From Promethearchaeota archaeon (GTDB taxonomy: Archaea; Asgardarchaeota; Lokiarchaeia; Sigynarchaeales; SOKP01): a stretch of 9,268 nt of DNA. Made by a program: the position numbers and the translations under genes. The notes below the pieces were generated by a model. That model had not been told where the DNA came from, ran no database searches, and worked only from the letters and a program-made list of their open reading frames with translations. The DNA lies in the NCBI GenBank assembly GCA_016839845.1, contig JAEOTL010000003.1, forward strand, positions 1-9,268, given 5' to 3'. This document shows positions 7,401-9,268 of this stretch, piece by piece. The stretch's first letter is position 1, and every line of letters starts with the position of its first letter.

Positions 7401-8424
7401 TCAAAAAGGAATTGAAGATGAAGATGTTTTAATAAAAGGTTTTACAGAAGGTTTAATTAAATCCTTAGGAAAACAAGCAGAACCGTTTGTGTCGGAGTCT
7501 ATTTTTACAGAAGCATTTATGGACATATTAGCTAGAAATGGAAGAACTAGAGAAGGTAAAGTTTTATATAATGAAAGAACACCAGATGGTGAAAAATATC
7601 AAATTATTACTCAGCATTTAGCAAATACCTTGATGCCTACAACTCAACCTTTTCAAAGAACTATAAAAGCTATTACAGGCGAGCCTGGACGTGGTGGAGA
7701 ATTATATGAAATAGTTCCAGAAGTTGCAGGTATATTTGGTATGAGACCTATTAAGATTAATCCAAAAAAGAGCCTTGGATATTATTTGTATAAATTTCAA
7801 ACGGATCAATCTGCAGATAGAAGAAATTTTACAGGAGGTAAGTTTGGAGTTTTAAGTGGACAAAGAAAAACACCTCAAGAAGTTGTGGAAAGATTTTTTA
7901 TAGCTAATAAACAATTGTTTGAAACGCAGAGAGAATTTAAACAAGTAATAAATGCTGCGCAAACACTAGGAGTAAGCGAAGACGATCTCTACGAAGTTTT
8001 TGAAGATAGAGGTTTATCTCCAAAAATATTGTCTAGATTATTGGATGGTGAGTTTAAACCATTTGAGCCTGGTAAAAATATTATTAATAGATTTGAAAAA
8101 ATTGCAGAGGAGACTGGAGTACCAAATCCTTATGACCCAGCTGAACGAATCATAGATAGAATTCTTGACGATCTATATCAACAAGATTTAAATAAACCTT
8201 TTAATTTAAATATAGAGAAATATTTACCTGAAATGAATATACAAAATCAACAGTCGTCAATGAAACCTTTACCACCTACACCAATGCCGAATCCAGGTTC
8301 TTTTCAAACGCCAGTTCAACAAAATCCAATGATGGCTTCGGGTTTAACACCTATGGAAGAATCGTATCTATCACCAACAGAAAAACAAATAAGACTAAGA
8401 TCAAGAGGAATTAACAATGTCTAA
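4411..8424 (+). CDS. Giant internal-virion/ejection-type protein (1337 aa)
   Basis: The largest gene of the window; its length is close to T7 gp16 (1318 aa), the inner-core protein that enters the cell during DNA ejection. A Lys-rich N-terminus (11-21) is followed by amphipathic, glycine-containing helices (63-90), a short hydrophobic GAMVIGGATGETLVA (183-197) and a long charged helical region (220-600). Next come LWRNLLLTPKAGAQFAKTIL (674-693) and SVPTHIRNFLSSGVFAVGNG (694-713), then a hydrophobic MTFATAALPLAIV (919-931). An aromatic-rich block (950-985; FVAPWAV, YYYIDWSRNNVYDTLTRPF) follows. The end is a Pro/Met/Gln-rich linker (1284-1308) and a tag, LTPMEESYLSPTEKQIRLRS (1312-1331). I see no lytic transglycosylase or protease motif. 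Amphipathic segments suit membrane interaction during ejection. A structural giant of another kind cannot be excluded. The next gene begins within its last eight bases. Confidence 0.6.
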   Translation: MVSYSDFVNRNKKIKKKDREKNTSPYLRRDVILQGLGLGRFYLPGNELKPEAENNQKLSNIESGLTGIASGMLKVPEGIVSLGAELIDLGLDTNTAAEIEMLFDKLNPFEDAASERAIGRLTEALVQIGVPGTIGAKTATKLATKALNAKKAGNLLNPASSNIKKGLDKSRRLNELTGRQKFGAMVIGGATGETLVADVERIGSFGDVFKRGPTELDREEFDDPSEDAQRKILNRLRFGSESLALTPFVYGTGKFIGALAKQGKHLAYSDSAIERAVDKFASVFRFRGSKPIEQAVAKETESTRKMADLNFSMEQVKRIDKEVDAIFPETKKFFFQANRKERKEFLKVLDETLFSGPLTKGLDENLRMKIVDIMSKAGAKPEGIKTVMTGLERSRDYFVSLIEQASNTPAIVDLPNNLTGELSKLLGNRVKNSISNTFEIFDNPNAGFLQSYKPTRDSIEKVKQIFIRYAAKNNKVVTPQMAEGYVNDIIKSVSKMDPKKDTLPTFNYPNLTKGAQDPYNFKTFSQTLEKNLPDGKKSIEVIGKGSKAFRDLFGEIEDARHSIYETMSRLSIITRRGQMFEQMLDADKAIKSNVTSATPYGQRGFFHASPIAAKEAFGTNATIVKLPEKLQKYFPDENIYTTQEISEGFESVSKLQEFMRGETGGPLGKTFSWLWRNLLLTPKAGAQFAKTILSVPTHIRNFLSSGVFAVGNGTLLTDPRLIAKAMNNARKVVQVGLRSPEAMAKYREYLDLGIVNTNVRMGDLKNLMKDVKFGEGNIATDSVLFPMLNSLSKNVSKGVRGVGRFMQDAYVAEDDFWKIYNFEVELERLIQAYEKSGMKVGPNMINQLKLDAADIVKNTVPNYARVGQFVRAARMSPFGNFMSWPSEVWRTGYGVFRQGLKELKDPVTRGIGMKRLTGMTFATAALPLAIVEGSKAIFGVSDEESDAANYFVAPWAVDSQKILIKDPVDDEYYYIDWSRNNVYDTLTRPFQTVLNSIQKGIEDEDVLIKGFTEGLIKSLGKQAEPFVSESIFTEAFMDILARNGRTREGKVLYNERTPDGEKYQIITQHLANTLMPTTQPFQRTIKAITGEPGRGGELYEIVPEVAGIFGMRPIKINPKKSLGYYLYKFQTDQSADRRNFTGGKFGVLSGQRKTPQEVVERFFIANKQLFETQREFKQVINAAQTLGVSEDDLYEVFEDRGLSPKILSRLLDGEFKPFEPGKNIINRFEKIAEETGVPNPYDPAERIIDRILDDLYQQDLNKPFNLNIEKYLPEMNIQNQQSSMKPLPPTPMPNPGSFQTPVQQNPMMASGLTPMEESYLSPTEKQIRLRSRGINNV

Positions 8425-8614
8425 AAAAGATTTAGCTCTAGAAAAAATAGAATCTCACGAAAAACTTTGTCGTATTATGCAAAAACAAACTCACCAAAAA
8501 ATTTCAGGAATAGAAAACGATATTAAAGAAATTAAAAATCATATGCGTTATGCAATGACTGCTTTAGTTGGTGGTATGTTTGCTATAATAGTTATTTTAA
8601 TTGAGAGACTATAG
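8417..8614 (+). CDS. Small coiled-coil plus C-terminal membrane-anchor protein, holin/XhlA-like
   Basis: A 65-aa protein starting 8 bases inside the previous gene, with AGAGGA (8404-8409) 7 bases before its ATG. Residues 1-43 are charged and helical with heptad character (KIESHEKLCRIMQKQ, then ISGIENDIKEIKNHM). Residues 46-62 form one hydrophobic segment, AMTALVGGMFAIIVILI, ending in ERL. This order (N-terminal coiled coil, one transmembrane helix near the C-terminus, short length) matches the XhlA family of phage lysis accessory proteins and some single-span holin-like proteins. Its position as last gene of the late operon agrees. No endolysin is encoded in this window, so its partner would lie elsewhere. 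Membrane location is well supported; a role in lysis is inferred. Confidence 0.6.
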   Translation: MSKKDLALEKIESHEKLCRIMQKQTHQKISGIENDIKEIKNHMRYAMTALVGGMFAIIVILIERL

Positions 8615-8996
8615 TTTTTATTACATCATCATAATTATAATCTTTAATATGAATTAAAGACTCTGTTAAATCAGGTTTTTCAAACATTTGATTAGTATCT
8701 TCAAATCTACCTAATTCAATAGTATCCATCCAAATCATGATATCATAACCTTTTCTATATTTATTAAATGGACAAACAAATTCTACAACAGATGTTTTAT
8801 CTGTCATGCTACAAAGTTTTTCCATTCTTTTAACCTGCCTAATTCTTCCCTCTTCTGAAAAATCCCAGTCGTGAAATATGCGTCTTATTTCATCAGCATT
8901 AAAATACGCAACATCCATGTTGTTTACTAATTTTTTAGTGAATGTTGTTTTACCCGAACCCGGTAAACCAAATACTAATATTTTTTTTATATCCAC
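8592..8996 (-). CDS. Short P-loop kinase related to adenylylsulfate kinase
   Basis: A 134-aa minus-strand protein starting at GTG (8996-8994) with GGGAGAAG (9014-9007) upstream. No ATG precedes the Walker A motif GLPGSGKTT (10-18), so GTG is the sensible start. It has NADEIR (33-38), where adenylylsulfate kinases have DGDNVR. DFSEEGRIRQVKRMEKL (45-61) corresponds to the family's FSxxDRxxNIRR substrate block, and VEFVCPFNKYR (71-81) to the 'fISPxxxxR' block. DTIELGRFEDTNQMFEKP (91-108) sits where the family has a CE..DPKGLYKKAR segment. CysC proteins are usually near 200 aa, so this is a short form. The family's active-site Ser is Cys75 here, and the Asp and Asn of the substrate block are Gly50 and Gln54. 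ATP-dependent phosphotransfer is likely; adenylylsulfate as substrate is doubtful. The gene overlaps the helicase stop by 10 bases. Confidence 0.7.
   Translation of the reverse strand: MDIKKILVFGLPGSGKTTFTKKLVNNMDVAYFNADEIRRIFHDWDFSEEGRIRQVKRMEKLCSMTDKTSVVEFVCPFNKYRKGYDIMIWMDTIELGRFEDTNQMFEKPDLTESLIHIKDYNYDDVIKTIVSQLK
8641..8660. other. Perfect hairpin near the convergent junction
   Basis: TCTTTAAT (8641-8648) and ATTAAAGA (8653-8660) form a perfect 8-pair stem with the 4-base loop ATGA. It lies 26 bases past the stop of the 65-aa gene, inside the minus-strand kinase gene. Read from either strand it forms the same stem. No clear T run follows on the plus strand, and on the minus strand the downstream TTATAATTATGATG is only partly T-rich. 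It may slow or mark the 3' end of the late transcript. A real terminator activity is not shown. Confidence 0.35.
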
Positions 8997-9268
8997 GATT
9001 TAATTTCTTCTCCCATAATTTGACTCGCAATATTTTGTTTTTTACGCAAAGCTAAAACTATTCTATCATCAACCGTATCTTCAGAAATAATATCAATGTA
9101 AGTCATTGGTTTAGTTTGACCAATACGATCTATACGAGCTTCTGATTGAGTTCTTTTTTCTAAATCATAACCATTAGAAAAATAAACCATTGTACTTGCA
9201 GCAGTCAATGTGATACCATATCCGCCAGTTTGTGTTGTACCTATAAAAAATCTGCACTTGTCATCTTC
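8987..9268 (-). CDS. SNF2-type helicase, C-terminal part (partial at right edge)
   Basis: Ninety-three codons are visible, open at the right edge and ending with TAA (8989-8987). A TTG at 9208-9206 could be mistaken for a start, but the frame stays open to 9268 and the upstream residues belong to the same domain. They read KCRFFIGTTQTGGYGITLTAAS, with motif V (GGYGITLTAAS), then motif VI (QSEARIDRIGQ, with both arginines) and the downstream helix typical of SNF2/RecA lobe 2 (VDDRIVLALRKKQNIASQIM). These motifs are diagnostic of superfamily 2 DNA-dependent ATPases of the SNF2 group. Phages carry single-subunit versions acting in replication, repair or recombination. The kinase gene follows directly, overlapping by 10 bases, so the two are probably one minus-strand transcription unit. 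Confidence 0.88.
   Translation of the reverse strand, partial: EDDKCRFFIGTTQTGGYGITLTAASTMVYFSNGYDLEKRTQSEARIDRIGQTKPMTYIDIISEDTVDDRIVLALRKKQNIASQIMGEEIKSWI

Noticed and set aside
9206..9208. TTG as the start codon of the helicase fragment
   Set aside because: The frame is open to the window edge and the 20 upstream residues (FFIGTTQTGGYGIT) complete SNF2 motif V, so the protein continues outside the window.
1..9268. tRNA genes, CRISPR arrays, insertion sequences, integrase or attachment sites
   Set aside because: No cloverleaf, regularly spaced repeat, transposase or integrase motif, or terminal inverted repeats were noticed in reading both strands; almost all sequence is accounted for by genes.

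Overview
The window looks like part of the genome of a tailed bacteriophage from a very AT-rich marine host, most plausibly a pelagiphage-like or uncultured marine podovirus. The reasons are gene-dense packing with start/stop overlaps, roughly 30-35% GC by eye, AGA-dominated arginine codons, and a run of large virion-type proteins whose motifs I recognise from marine phage genomes. No search was run, so host and lineage are inferences.

Layout. Positions 1-105 hold the last 34 codons of a plus-strand gene, probably a tail fibre or other appendage protein ending in a coiled coil. A strong intrinsic terminator (124-153) and a 106-base leader with a candidate promoter and a clear ribosome site separate it from a six-gene plus-strand operon (260-8614). 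The operon encodes a glycosyltransferase-fold protein lacking the usual DxD residues, three virion-type proteins (507, 284 and 331 aa), a 1337-aa giant protein, and a 65-aa coiled-coil plus membrane-anchor protein resembling a holin or XhlA-type accessory. The genes are 0-8 bases apart or overlap, with no internal terminator.

From 8592 the coding strand switches. A short P-loop kinase related to adenylylsulfate kinase (8996 down to 8592) and the C-terminus of a SNF2-type helicase (right edge down to 8987) lie on the minus strand. The kinase 3' end overlaps the end of the plus-strand operon by 23 bases. This is therefore the convergent junction between the late virion/lysis arm and what looks like the DNA-metabolism arm.

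How the genes may work together: the fibre end binds the cell. The 507, 284, 331 and 1337 aa proteins have the order and size pattern of a short-tailed phage internal-virion (ejection) cassette, the giant protein being close in length to T7 gp16. The small membrane protein may help lysis. The helicase and kinase act on DNA or nucleotide metabolism in the infected cell. The strongest candidate for something undescribed is the ejection-like cassette. It carries recurring Gly-Gly/Tyr motifs in two of its proteins and conserved-looking terminal tags, and I see no recognisable enzyme domain.
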